A stretch of DNA of 49,639 bases, from the NCBI GenBank assembly GCA_910584965.1, contig CAJUDZ010000026.1:1-49639 (forward strand), read 5' to 3'. Position numbers and translations under genes: made by a program. This stretch comes from an uncultured Lachnospiraceae bacterium. Lineage in GTDB: Bacteria; Bacillota; Clostridia; Lachnospirales; Lachnospiraceae. Below the pieces are notes generated by a model. It did no database searches. It worked only from the letters and a program-made list of their open reading frames with translations, and had not been told where the DNA came from. Shown one piece after another: positions 8,668 through 17,444 of the stretch (its first letter is position 1; each line of letters starts with the position of its first letter).

Positions 8668-9042
8668 GTGGGCGAGATAAGGAAGATAACCTGTAAGTCA
8701 TGCGGAAGAGACTGGCAGCTTCAGACCGGATGCGGATTGCGGCACGGTATGCCGGAAAATATTGTACCCTTATTTTCGAAGGATTTGCAGAAGGGGATTT
8801 ACCATAGTATGTCGGAAATGGAATTTCCCATCTATGATTTTGCTTATCAGCCGGCGTACTGTGAATACTGCTGTCAGCTTGTGAGCATACCGGTTTTTAC
8901 GCCGATGGGAAAGCCTGCGCTTGTTGGCGGGTGTCCGGTCTGCGGACGGCAGACGGAGCCGATGCAGGATGCGGAGCAGACCGCATGCCCCGTATGCGGG
9001 GAAAAGGCGCTGCGGGATGAAGAAATCGGAATTTGGGACTGA
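8668..9042 (+). CDS. Multi-zinc-ribbon protein of unknown function
   Basis: A 124-residue hypothetical protein with four Cys pairs in zinc-knuckle style: CKSC near the N-terminus, CEYC and CPVC in the middle and CPVC near the end. No catalytic motif or membrane segment is visible, so it is probably a cytoplasmic zinc-binding protein. The start is GTG 8668, behind GAAAGGGG at 8651-8658. It lies 38 bases after the proteolytic flagellin and 132 bases before the SAH-hydrolase homologue; nothing ties it firmly to either. I do not recognise a named family. Confidence 0.7.
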   Translation: MGEIRKITCKSCGRDWQLQTGCGLRHGMPENIVPLFSKDLQKGIYHSMSEMEFPIYDFAYQPAYCEYCCQLVSIPVFTPMGKPALVGGCPVCGRQTEPMQDAEQTACPVCGEKALRDEEIGIWD

Positions 9043-9174
9043 TTTTCAAAAAAAAGCTGGTAAAAGTCATAACTTTTATATACAATAAGAAATAGTGATG
9101 ATAGGACAGACGACCATCACTATAATAAAAATTCGGCTGGTTACTGTATTTTATTTTGTAAGGAGGAAATTGAA

Positions 9175-10422
9175 ATGAGCAGCGAAATCAGAGACATTAA
9201 CTTAGCCGGGTCAGGCGAAAGAAAGATCGAGTGGGTCAAAAGGAACTGTGATCTGCTTCGTACTCTGGAGAAAGAATTTTCCGAATCAAAACCGTTTGCG
9301 GGGAAAAAAGTAGCTTTGTCGGTGCATCTGGAAGCGAAAACGGCTTACCTGTGCCTTGTATTAAAGGCAGGCGGCGCGGACATGTATGTGACCGGATCCA
9401 ATCCGCTGTCCACACAGGACGACGTAGCGGCGGCGCTTGTAAAGGCAGGACTGGAAGTACATGCCTGGTATGATGCAACGCAGGAAGAGTATGAAACACA
9501 TATCCGCCACGTGCTGGAAGCCGGACCCAATATCATTATCGATGATGGCGGCGATCTGGTGAATATGGTGCACAAAGATATGCCGGATCTGATTCCGAAT
9601 ATTATCGGCGGCTGCGAAGAAACGACAACAGGCATTATCCGTCTGGAGGCGATGGATAAGGCAGGGGAGTTAAAATTCCCGATGGTGCGTGTGAACAATG
9701 CGGCCTGCAAGCATTTCTTTGATAACCGATACGGTACGGGCCAGTCCGTATGGGACGGCATCAACAGAACGACCAATCTGATCGTAGCGGGCAAAATTGT
9801 TGTCGTAGCGGGCTACGGCTGGTGCGGTAAGGGAACCGCAATGCGTGCCAAAGGTCTTGGCGCAAGGGTAATCGTTACGGAAATCGACCCGATCAAGGCA
9901 ATCGAGGCGGTTATGGACGGATTCGATGTTATGCCGATGAAGGAAGCGGCGAAAATCGGTGATTTCTTCGTTACCGTTACAGGCTGCGACGGCGTTATCG
10001 ATCAGGAAGACTTTGCAGAAATGAAAGAAGGCGCAATCCTGTGTAATGCGGGACATTTCGACTGCGAGATCGATATGGCCTGGCTGAAAGCAAATGCGGT
10101 GGAGACAAGAGAGCAGAGAAAGAATATTATGGGATATAAGCTGCCGACCGGACAGTGGATTTTTGTGCTTGCCGAAGGAAGGCTTGTAAATCTGGCGGCG
10201 GGAGACGGCCATCCTGCGGAGATCATGGATATGAGCTTTGCGATTCAGGCTCTTTCCGCAAAATATCTGGTAGAGCATGGAAGCGAGCTGAATGAAAAGC
10301 TGATCGACGTACCGGAGGAAGTGGATAAAGACGTTGCGAAGAGGAAGCTTGCATTCCTCGGAAAAGAAATCGACGTGCTGACGCCGGAACAGGAAAAATA
10401 TCTGAACAGCTATTCTTTGTAA
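9175..10422 (+). CDS. ahcY: Adenosylhomocysteinase family enzyme (SAH or S-inosylhomocysteine hydrolase)
   Basis: NAD-dependent hydrolase of 415 residues that splits S-adenosylhomocysteine into homocysteine and the nucleoside. The core is conserved: DDGGDL (124-129), Glu150 in CEETTTG, Lys180/Asp184/Asn185 in CKHFFDNRYG, NAD loop GYGWCGKG (214-221), NAGHFDCEID and a C-terminal GDGHP. It lacks the C-terminal Lys/Tyr tail of eukaryotic enzymes, as in the short archaeal/Thermotoga-like branch. The substrate loop reads HLEAKT (51-56) where human SAHH has HMTVET, so the Glu that recognises the adenine amino group is Lys55. With the deaminase at 3027 this hints at inosylhomocysteine as substrate (inference). 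RBS AGGAGG precedes ATG 9175; a strong terminator follows. Confidence 0.93.
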   Translation: MSSEIRDINLAGSGERKIEWVKRNCDLLRTLEKEFSESKPFAGKKVALSVHLEAKTAYLCLVLKAGGADMYVTGSNPLSTQDDVAAALVKAGLEVHAWYDATQEEYETHIRHVLEAGPNIIIDDGGDLVNMVHKDMPDLIPNIIGGCEETTTGIIRLEAMDKAGELKFPMVRVNNAACKHFFDNRYGTGQSVWDGINRTTNLIVAGKIVVVAGYGWCGKGTAMRAKGLGARVIVTEIDPIKAIEAVMDGFDVMPMKEAAKIGDFFVTVTGCDGVIDQEDFAEMKEGAILCNAGHFDCEIDMAWLKANAVETREQRKNIMGYKLPTGQWIFVLAEGRLVNLAAGDGHPAEIMDMSFAIQALSAKYLVEHGSELNEKLIDVPEEVDKDVAKRKLAFLGKEIDVLTPEQEKYLNSYSL

Positions 10423-10433
10423 TATGGAAACAC

Positions 10434-10470
10434 ATCCCCTTGTATTCTGACAATACAGGGGGATTTTCTT
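10434..10470 (+). terminator. Rho-independent terminator after ahcY
   Basis: A 13-bp stem (10434-10446 with 10452-10464, one G-U pair) has a 5-base loop CTGAC and is followed by TTTTCTTT. Confidence 0.88.
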
Positions 10471-10533
10471 TATCATGTCAGAAGATTCCGGCCCGGGTTA
10501 AAACCTGCGGCGGGGGAAGGACGAGGTATCGAG

Positions 10534-12309
10534 ATGGAAAAACAGACGGAAGCTGTATCGAAATACAGCGCGGGTGAGCTGCTTGGAAGGTTTCTGCCGT
10601 ACTACCGGAAATATTGGAAGATTGTCGTGATCGACCTGTTCTGCGCGGGGCTGACGACGATCTGCGAAATGGTTCTGCCAATGATCATGCGGTATATCAC
10701 GAATACGGGGATTAACGATCTGGCGGCGCTGAGCGTTCACGTGGTGCTTCGCATGAGCGCTTTGTATCTTGTACTGCGGATTATCGACGCAATGGCCAAT
10801 TTTTATATGGCCTATACGGGGCATGTTATGGGAACGCGCATGGAAACCGATATGCGGCGGGATGCCTATGCACATTTGCAGAGGCTTTCGGATACATACT
10901 ATAATAACACGAAGGTAGGGCAGATCATGGGCCGGATTACCAACGATCTGTTCGATGTGACCGAATTTTCCCATCATTGTCCGGAAGAGTTTTTTATTGC
11001 GGGAATCAAGGCGGTCATTTCTTTTATCATTCTTTCCGGAATCAATTTCTGGCTGACGCTGATCATTTTTGCGATCGTGCCGGTCATGGTAATCGTGTGC
11101 ACGATCATCAATCTGCGCCTGCGGGCAGCTTTCCGTAAACAGAGGATTCAGATCGGAGAACTGAATGCGCGGATTGAAGACAGCCTGCTCGGACAGAAAG
11201 TGGTCAAGGCTTTTACCAATGAGGAAAAGGAAAAAGAGAAGTTTGAAGCGGACAACCAGAAATTTTTTCTGATTAAAAAAGAAACGTATAAGTTTATGGC
11301 CGCTTTCGGTACGACAACGAGAGCGTTTGACGGCCTGATGTATCTGGTGGTCGTGGCGGCAGGCGGTATTTTTATGATCAAAGAACTGATTTCACCCGGC
11401 GATCTGGTAGCCTATGTGATGTATGTGTCTACGCTGATTGCGACGATCAGACGGATTATCGAGTTTGCGGAACAGTTCCAGAGAGGAATGACGGGAATCG
11501 AACGGTTTGTGGAAATCATGGACAGCGATGTTGAGATCTTTGATGAAGCGGACGCCGTGCCCTGTGAAAATGTAAAGGGCGATATCTCTTTCCGAAACGT
11601 CAGTTTCGCCTATCCGGACGATCATAATATCGTATTCCGGGACTTGAACCTGGATATTCACGCAGGAGAGAAAATCGCTATTGTAGGACCCTCCGGCGGC
11701 GGTAAAACAACGCTCTGCAATCTGATTCCGCGTTTTTATAACGTCGATCAGGGTGAAATCGTTTTGGATGGGAAAAATGTCCGCCAATATACGATTAAAA
11801 GCCTGCGGCAGAAGATCGGCATGGTACAGCAGGACGTCTATCTCTTTTCGGGGACAGTATATGAAAACATTGCATACGGGCGGGAAAATGCGACAAAAGA
11901 GGAAGTTATGGAGGCGGCTGAAAGAGCCGGCGCACATGAGTTTATAGAAGCGCTGAAAGATGGGTATGATACTTATGTAGGGGAACGGGGGGTCAAACTT
12001 TCCGGCGGCCAGAAACAGCGTATCAGCATCGCAAGGGTATTTTTGAAGAATCCGCCGATTCTGATACTGGATGAAGCGACTTCGGCGTTAGACAACGAAA
12101 GCGAATTTCAGGTTGCCAGGTCTTTACAGGAACTGGCGAAAGGAAGAACGACAATCACGATTGCGCACCGGCTTTCAAGTATCCGCAATTCCGACAGGAT
12201 TCTGGTTCTGACGGAAAAGGGTATTGTAGAGGAAGGCAGTCATGAGCAGCTTCTTGCATATCAGGGAATTTATTATCATTTCTATATGACGGCAAATGAG
12301 CTGAAATAA
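10534..12309 (+). CDS. ABC exporter, fused permease and ATPase (homodimer type)
   Basis: Half-transporter of 591 residues: an N-terminal six-helix exporter domain (about 25-330) and a C-terminal ATPase with Walker A GPSGGGKTT (about 385), signature LSGGQKQR (about 489), Walker B with catalytic Glu in ILILDEATSALD (about 509) and switch His in IAHRLSS. All ATPase motifs are canonical, so it can work as a homodimer in the plasma membrane, exporting lipid, peptide or drug. The start ATG 10534 has AAGGACGAGG upstream. It stands alone between the ahcY terminator and the CarD-like gene. The substrate is not deducible. Confidence 0.9.
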   Translation: MEKQTEAVSKYSAGELLGRFLPYYRKYWKIVVIDLFCAGLTTICEMVLPMIMRYITNTGINDLAALSVHVVLRMSALYLVLRIIDAMANFYMAYTGHVMGTRMETDMRRDAYAHLQRLSDTYYNNTKVGQIMGRITNDLFDVTEFSHHCPEEFFIAGIKAVISFIILSGINFWLTLIIFAIVPVMVIVCTIINLRLRAAFRKQRIQIGELNARIEDSLLGQKVVKAFTNEEKEKEKFEADNQKFFLIKKETYKFMAAFGTTTRAFDGLMYLVVVAAGGIFMIKELISPGDLVAYVMYVSTLIATIRRIIEFAEQFQRGMTGIERFVEIMDSDVEIFDEADAVPCENVKGDISFRNVSFAYPDDHNIVFRDLNLDIHAGEKIAIVGPSGGGKTTLCNLIPRFYNVDQGEIVLDGKNVRQYTIKSLRQKIGMVQQDVYLFSGTVYENIAYGRENATKEEVMEAAERAGAHEFIEALKDGYDTYVGERGVKLSGGQKQRISIARVFLKNPPILILDEATSALDNESEFQVARSLQELAKGRTTITIAHRLSSIRNSDRILVLTEKGIVEEGSHEQLLAYQGIYYHFYMTANELK

Positions 12310-12311
12310 TG

Positions 12312-12350
12312 AAAAAATCGCTTACATTTTCGATTTTTTAATGCTAAACT
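12312..12350 (+). promoter_or_regulatory. Sigma-A promoter for the CarD-like gene, overlapping a small terminator-like hairpin
   Basis: -35 TTACAT (12322-12327), a 17-base spacer and -10 TAAACT (12345-12350). The -35 sits in the loop of an AT-rich hairpin AAAAAATCG/CGATTTTTT (12312-12320 with 12331-12339) that could end the upstream ABC transcript. The same -35/-10 pair occurs before the TPR gene at 21329. Confidence 0.6.
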
Positions 12351-12422
12351 AAAGATATGGGGTAGGAACCATGTATTCAAAGGTAATGTTAATCCTGTTG
12401 TCTTTTGTTAGGAGGCGAGAAA

Positions 12423-12932
12423 ATGTTTGAAGCAGGCGAACTGATAATGTGTGGGGGGCATGGTGTATGCCGTGTTACGGCGATTACGGGAAATCCGATC
12501 GACAAAAAGGACCTGAAAAGGAAATATTATATTCTGGAACCGGTCTTTGAAAAGGGAAGTACGATTTATACACCGGTCGATAATGAAAAAGTCGTTATGA
12601 GAAAAATTATGGATGAGAAGGCGGCGAAACTGCTGATCGGTAGGATACCCGATATGGAAACGGTATGGATTAAAGAGGAAAAAACGAGAGAGCAGATGTA
12701 TAAAGAAGCGATCAGGACTTACGACTGCCAGAGCCTTGTGCGGATTATCAAAACGCTGTACCTTCGCAGACAGGACCGGGTGCAGCAGGGGAAAAAAGTG
12801 CTTTCTTCCGATGAGCATTATTTAAAAAAAGCGGAAGAACTGCTTTACAGTGAAATGTCGCTTGCCCTGTCGATTCCGAAAAAAAGCGTAGAAGGTTATA
12901 TATATAAACAGATTCATGTAAACAACAGATAA
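12423..12932 (+). CDS. CarD-like transcriptional regulator
   Basis: A 169-residue protein. The N-terminal half resembles the CarD/CdnL/TRCF RNA-polymerase-interaction domain: a beta-rich start (FEAGELIMCGGHGVCRV) with the characteristic YYILEPVF and IYTPVDN strands. The C-terminal half is helical and basic (ETVWIKEEKTREQMY and on). Known family members bind the RNA polymerase beta subunit and affect open-complex stability. ATG 12423 is preferred over TTG 12405 because the AGGAGGCGAG RBS lies between them. It has its own promoter and is followed by a strong terminator. Confidence 0.82.
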   Translation: MFEAGELIMCGGHGVCRVTAITGNPIDKKDLKRKYYILEPVFEKGSTIYTPVDNEKVVMRKIMDEKAAKLLIGRIPDMETVWIKEEKTREQMYKEAIRTYDCQSLVRIIKTLYLRRQDRVQQGKKVLSSDEHYLKKAEELLYSEMSLALSIPKKSVEGYIYKQIHVNNR

Positions 12933-12940
12933 TTCATATT

Positions 12941-12976
12941 ATTAAGCGGAGCAGGAATGCTCCGCTTAATCTTCTT
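12941..12976. terminator. Terminator between CarD-like gene and comFB-like gene
   Basis: A perfect 13-bp stem (12941-12953 with 12958-12970) with loop GGAA, followed by CTTCTTTT on the plus strand. Its right arm contains the stop codon of the convergent ComFB-like gene, so the stem overlaps that coding end. Confidence 0.85.
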
Positions 12977-13283
12977 TTGCCGGGGGCTCTTCTTCAGTCG
13001 GAGCCTGATTCAGGGGCGCATGATGGGGATGGCTTCCGATCAGTTCGATTGCGGACAGCACAACCGTCAGTATTTCGGCCTCTTTCTGCGCAGAAGAAGT
13101 ATCAAACCGGTGAAGAATGGCACCGGTATTTGTACGTCCATATTTGGGATGCAGACGATTCAGGGCATATGTGGCCATGTCCAGCCTGCAGTCGTTACAG
13201 GAACAGATATGCGGCATGGTAGGCAGAAGCTTGTTCAGCATACGCTCCACATTATCTTCCATCATATTCTTCAGTCCTTCCAT
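12966..13283 (-). CDS. ComFB-domain protein (late competence development family)
   Basis: A 105-residue protein matching the ComFB family: a helical start (MEGLKNMMEDNVERMLNKLL), the Cys cluster CSCNDC and the family core DMATYALNRLHPKYGRTNTG. ComFB domains have recently been reported as cyclic-dinucleotide receptors, and B. subtilis comFB lies in the competence operon; here it is alone. A link to c-di-GMP control of motility is inference. The start is placed at 13283, not 13316, because GGAGGGGG lies 6 bases upstream of that ATG. The acidic, Pro-rich tail is probably disordered. The gene is convergent with the CarD-like gene. Confidence 0.82.
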   Translation of the reverse strand: MEGLKNMMEDNVERMLNKLLPTMPHICSCNDCRLDMATYALNRLHPKYGRTNTGAILHRFDTSSAQKEAEILTVVLSAIELIGSHPHHAPLNQAPTEEEPPAKED

Positions 13284-13403
13284 TTGAATCCCCCTCCATT
13301 GTAAAAAAATGTACACATTATTATGTTATAACAATATTGTTCGAGAATCAATCTTTTTTTGTAAGGAACATAAAATCTTTTCTGTTTTTTTAAAGTTTTT
13401 TAA

Positions 13404-13432
13404 TTGATTTTGCTGGAAAATACAGGTAAGAT
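13404..13432 (+). promoter_or_regulatory. Sigma-A promoter for the heterodimeric ABC exporter
   Basis: -35 TTGATT (13404-13409), a 17-base spacer and -10 TAAGAT (13427-13432). The expected transcript start is about 13439, which argues against the ATG at 13439 and for ATG 13463 as the start of the first subunit. The AT-rich gap 13284-13403 holds nothing else I can support. Confidence 0.65.
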
Positions 13433-13462
13433 AGAACAATGTCAGAAGGAGGAAGTGGGCAA

Positions 13463-15517
13463 ATGTTTAAAATTATGAAGTATCTCGGAGAATTTAAGGC
13501 ATCGGTCGCTGCCGTTATTCTTCTCCTGATCTTACAGGCCTATTGTGATCTGGCCCTGCCATCCTATACATCGGATATCGTGGATGTGGGAATCGAACAG
13601 GGCGGCATTGAAAATGCGGTGCCGGAAATTATGCGGCCGGAAACGATGGAGGGTATCTGCCTTTTATTGGGAGACGATGCGTTTATCCGTGAAAATTATC
13701 GGCTGAATGAAGACGGAAATTACGAATTGCAGGCGGAGACGCCGGAGACGATTGCGGCGCTGGATGAAGCGATGCGAGAAGCGATCGTGATTCTTTATCA
13801 TCAGGGCGGGAATACGGAAGAACTCAGTGATACGATGGCTTCGCAGATGGCGGTTATGTTTATCAGAGCAGAATATGAAGCCGTGGGAGTTGATCTGAAT
13901 GCGATTCAGACCAGATATCTTCTGAAGACGGGCGGAAAAATGCTGCTCATGACGGTTCTGATGATGACGGCCTCCATTGCGGTCGGATATCTGGCGGCTA
14001 AAGTTTCTGCGGGAATCGGCAGGCGGCTTCGCGACAGGGTTTTCCGGAAAGTGGTTTCTTTTTCCCACGCGGAGATGGACCGGTTTTCTACCGCGTCTCT
14101 GATTACGAGAAGTACAAATGACATCCAGCAGGTGCAGATGGTTGCGGTGATGCTGCTGCGGATGGTATGCTATGCGCCGATACTGGGTATTGGCGGTATT
14201 GTTAAAGTCATAAATACCAGAACGGGCATGGGATGGATTATAGTCGCAGCGGTCGTTCTGATACTGGCGCTGGTCGGCACGCTGATGAAAATTGCCATGC
14301 CGAAATTCAAGCTGATGCAGACGCTTGTAGACGGAATGAATCTGGTATCGAGAGAGATTTTGACGGGTATTCCGGTCATCCGGGCGTTCAGCCGTGAAAA
14401 ATACGAAGAGAAAAGATTTGACAGGGCGAATCAGGAGCTGATGTCTACGCAGCTCTTCACCAACCGGGTCATGACTTTTATGATGCCGACGATGATGTTC
14501 ATTATGAATGCGATTGCGGTTGCGATCGTCTGGTTCGGCTCGAAAGGCATAGACGCAGGGAATCTGCAGATCGGTGATATGATGGCTTTTATTACGTATT
14601 CGATGCAGATTGTTATGTCGTTCCTGATGCTGACGATGATTTCCGTCATGCTGCCAAGAGCGGGCGTTGCGGCGGAACGAATTGAAGAAATACTGGATAC
14701 GGAACCGACGATTCTGGACGCGGAACAGGTACGGGATAATACGGTTTCGGGCGAAGGGACCGTTGTATTTGAAAATGTGGCTTTCCGGTATCCGGGAGCG
14801 GAGGAAGAAGCGCTTTCGGACATTTCCTTTACGGCACAGCCCGGAAAAACGACGGCGGTTATCGGAAGCACCGGCTCCGGAAAATCAACTTTACTGCATT
14901 TGATTCCGCGTTTCTATGATGTGACGGGCGGAAAAATTACCGTTGACGGTATCGACATCCGGGAGCTGTCGCAGCGGAAACTGAGGAGTATGCTTGGTTT
15001 TGTGCCGCAGAAAGGCGTGCTTTTTTCAGGAACAATCGAATCAAACATCAAATTTGCGGGAGAAGAGTACGTTTCCGACGAAATGATGAAGGAAGCGGCT
15101 GAAATTGCACAGGCAATGGAATTTATCGAGGAGAAAAAGGAAGCCTATGAAAGTCCTGTCGCGCAGGGAGGCACGAATGTTTCCGGCGGGCAGAAGCAGC
15201 GGCTGTCCATTGCCAGAGCGATTGCGGGAAGGCCGAAGATTTTTCTGTTTGACGACAGCTTTTCCGCATTGGATTATAAAACGGATGCGGTGCTCAGAAA
15301 AGCCCTGCATGAAAAACTGGCCGATGCGACGGTTATCATTGTGGCACAGCGTATCAGTACGATTTTACATGCGGATCAGATCATCGTGCTGGATGATGGA
15401 CGGATTGCGGGAATCGGAAGGCATGAGGAGTTATTGCAGACCTGCGAGGCTTATCAGGAAATTGCGAAGTCCCAGTTATCGGAATCAGAACTGAAGGGAG
15501 GCGCGGGCAATGAGTGA
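13463..15517 (+). CDS. Heterodimeric ABC exporter, degenerate-site subunit
   Basis: Fused permease/ATPase of 684 residues. After the first TM helix comes an unusually long extracytoplasmic insert (about 35-155), then the remaining helices. The ATPase has Walker A GSTGSGKST (about 468), a good signature VSGGQKQR (about 573) and Walker B ending FLFDDS, with Asp in place of the catalytic Glu, and Gln (AQRIS) in place of the switch His. That is the pattern of the non-catalytic partner in BmrCD or TM287/288-type exporters. ATG 13463 follows AGGAGGAAGTGGG. The stop overlaps the start of the partner by 8 bases. Export of drugs or peptides is likely; the cargo is unknown. Confidence 0.9.
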   Translation: MFKIMKYLGEFKASVAAVILLLILQAYCDLALPSYTSDIVDVGIEQGGIENAVPEIMRPETMEGICLLLGDDAFIRENYRLNEDGNYELQAETPETIAALDEAMREAIVILYHQGGNTEELSDTMASQMAVMFIRAEYEAVGVDLNAIQTRYLLKTGGKMLLMTVLMMTASIAVGYLAAKVSAGIGRRLRDRVFRKVVSFSHAEMDRFSTASLITRSTNDIQQVQMVAVMLLRMVCYAPILGIGGIVKVINTRTGMGWIIVAAVVLILALVGTLMKIAMPKFKLMQTLVDGMNLVSREILTGIPVIRAFSREKYEEKRFDRANQELMSTQLFTNRVMTFMMPTMMFIMNAIAVAIVWFGSKGIDAGNLQIGDMMAFITYSMQIVMSFLMLTMISVMLPRAGVAAERIEEILDTEPTILDAEQVRDNTVSGEGTVVFENVAFRYPGAEEEALSDISFTAQPGKTTAVIGSTGSGKSTLLHLIPRFYDVTGGKITVDGIDIRELSQRKLRSMLGFVPQKGVLFSGTIESNIKFAGEEYVSDEMMKEAAEIAQAMEFIEEKKEAYESPVAQGGTNVSGGQKQRLSIARAIAGRPKIFLFDDSFSALDYKTDAVLRKALHEKLADATVIIVAQRISTILHADQIIVLDDGRIAGIGRHEELLQTCEAYQEIAKSQLSESELKGGAGNE

Positions 15518-17354
15518 GAATCAGAGAAGACCACACGGCCCGCACGGACATGGGCCGGGCGGTATGATGCCGGGAGAGAAGGCGAAAAATTTCAGCGGAA
15601 CGATTAAAAAGCTGTTCCGGTATATGGGAGCCTATCGATATGGTTTGATGGCGGTTGCTGTTTTTGCGGTGGGCAGTACCGTATTTCATATTATCGGGCC
15701 GAAAGTTTTAAGCAGGGCGATTACGGAACTGTTCAACGGCCTGATGGCAAAATTGTACCGCACGGGCGGTATCAATTTCGATAAAATAGGAAGAATCCTG
15801 CTGATGCTGCTCGGATTATATGCGGTCAGCGCGCTGCTGTCGCTGTTCCAGGGATGGGTTATGACGGGCGTTTCACAGAAACTGTGTTTTCGTTTCCGTC
15901 GGGAGATTTCGGAGAAAATCAACCGTATGCCGATGAAGTATTTTGAGTCCAGAACAGTGGGCGAGGTGCTTTCCCGCATCACAAATGATGTGGATACGCT
16001 CGGCATGAGCCTGAACCAGAGCGTCACTACGCTGATTACGTCGATCAGCACGCTGCTTGGCGTGTTGATTATGATGTTGAGCATCAGCCCGCTGATGACA
16101 CTGATCGCGCTCGTCATACTGCCGATATCCGGAGGGCTGATCGGAATCCTTGTGAAATATTCACAGAAATATTTCGTGGCGCAGCAAAGCTATCTCGGAA
16201 AGATCAACGGCCAGGTGGAGGAAGTGTACAGCGGCCAGAATATTGTCAAGGCGTTTAACCGGGAAGAAGCGGTTTTAAAAGAGTTTGGGGACACAAATGA
16301 TATACTTTATCAATCGGCGTGGAAATCCCAGTTTTTATCCGGCATGATGCAGCCGATTATGAGTTTTATCGGTAATCTCGGATATGTTGCGGTGGCCGTC
16401 AGCGGAAGCCTTCTGACGATAAAAGGCGCGATCGAAATCGGGGATATACAGGCTTTTATCCAATATGTCAAAAACTTTACGCAGCCGATCACACAGCTCG
16501 CGCAGGTTTCCAATATGTTGCAGTCCGCTGCCGCGGCGGCGGAGCGGGTATTTGAATTTCTGGAAGAAGAGGAAGAAGATCAGACCGTCGATAATCCGGT
16601 ACAACTGCAGCGGATGGAAGGGCGCGTCAGCTTTGAAAATGTCAGATTCGGTTATCATCCGGATAAGATCATTATTCATAATTTCAGCAGCGAAGTGGAG
16701 CCGGGACAGACCGTTGCAATCGTCGGGCCTACCGGAGCCGGAAAAACAACAATGGTAAAACTGCTGATGCGTTTTTATGATGTCAACAGCGGAAGTATTA
16801 AAGTGGACGGTCATGACGTCAGAGAGTTTAACCGCAGCGAGCTGCGTGAAAGTTTCGGCATGGTGTTACAGGATACCTGGCTTTTCAAAGGGACCATTAT
16901 GGAAAATATCCGGTACGGAAGACTGGATGCGACCGATGAAGAGGTAATTGAGGCGGCCAAAGCGGCGCATGCGCACCGGTTTATCCAGACGCTGCCCGGA
17001 GGTTATCAGATGGAACTGAATGAGGACGCCAGCAATGTGTCTCAGGGACAGAAGCAGCTTCTGACGATTGCGCGGGCGATACTTGCGGATAACCGGATAC
17101 TGATTCTGGATGAAGCGACGAGCTCGGTCGATACCAGGACGGAACAGCGTATTCAGAAAGCGATGAACAATCTGATGAAAGGCAGAACCAGCTTTGTCAT
17201 TGCACACAGGCTGTCAACGATCAAAGATGCGGATCTGATTCTTGTCATGAAAGACGGTGATATTATAGAACAGGGAAGTCATGAACAGCTGCTTGCGCAG
17301 AAAGGATTTTATGCGGAGCTTTATAATTCCCAGTTTGAGGATGTTGCGGGTTAA
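15510..17354 (+). CDS. Heterodimeric ABC exporter, catalytic subunit
   Basis: Fused permease/ATPase of 614 residues. A His/Gly/Pro-rich N-terminal tail (about 1-25) precedes six TM helices. The ATPase has Walker A GPTGAGKTT (about 406), Walker B with catalytic Glu (ILILDEATSSVD, about 530) and switch His (IAHRLS), but a deviant signature VSQGQKQL (about 510). The deviant signature faces the partner's Asp-containing Walker B, so both defects fall in one ATP site while the other stays consensus. This complementarity, plus the 8-base overlap (ATGAGTGA), supports an obligate heterodimer with the upstream gene. Confidence 0.92.
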   Translation: MSENQRRPHGPHGHGPGGMMPGEKAKNFSGTIKKLFRYMGAYRYGLMAVAVFAVGSTVFHIIGPKVLSRAITELFNGLMAKLYRTGGINFDKIGRILLMLLGLYAVSALLSLFQGWVMTGVSQKLCFRFRREISEKINRMPMKYFESRTVGEVLSRITNDVDTLGMSLNQSVTTLITSISTLLGVLIMMLSISPLMTLIALVILPISGGLIGILVKYSQKYFVAQQSYLGKINGQVEEVYSGQNIVKAFNREEAVLKEFGDTNDILYQSAWKSQFLSGMMQPIMSFIGNLGYVAVAVSGSLLTIKGAIEIGDIQAFIQYVKNFTQPITQLAQVSNMLQSAAAAAERVFEFLEEEEEDQTVDNPVQLQRMEGRVSFENVRFGYHPDKIIIHNFSSEVEPGQTVAIVGPTGAGKTTMVKLLMRFYDVNSGSIKVDGHDVREFNRSELRESFGMVLQDTWLFKGTIMENIRYGRLDATDEEVIEAAKAAHAHRFIQTLPGGYQMELNEDASNVSQGQKQLLTIARAILADNRILILDEATSSVDTRTEQRIQKAMNNLMKGRTSFVIAHRLSTIKDADLILVMKDGDIIEQGSHEQLLAQKGFYAELYNSQFEDVAG

Positions 17355-17444
17355 GCGGGATGTATAGTATACTGGAAAAGAATGAAAAACGTTTTCCCAG
17401 CGGCTGACTGCCAGGGATGAGTAAATTAAGAAAGCGGACGGAAT

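Noticed and set aside
9092..9121. Hairpin AGTGATG/CATCACT upstream of ahcY as an SAH riboswitch
   Set aside because: It lacks the SAH riboswitch core and has no T tail; the TATAAT at 9121 lacks a -35 at proper spacing. I keep it as unexplained.
13439..13462. ATG 13439 as start of the first exporter subunit
   Set aside because: It coincides with the predicted transcript start and contains the AGGAGG that serves ATG 13463.
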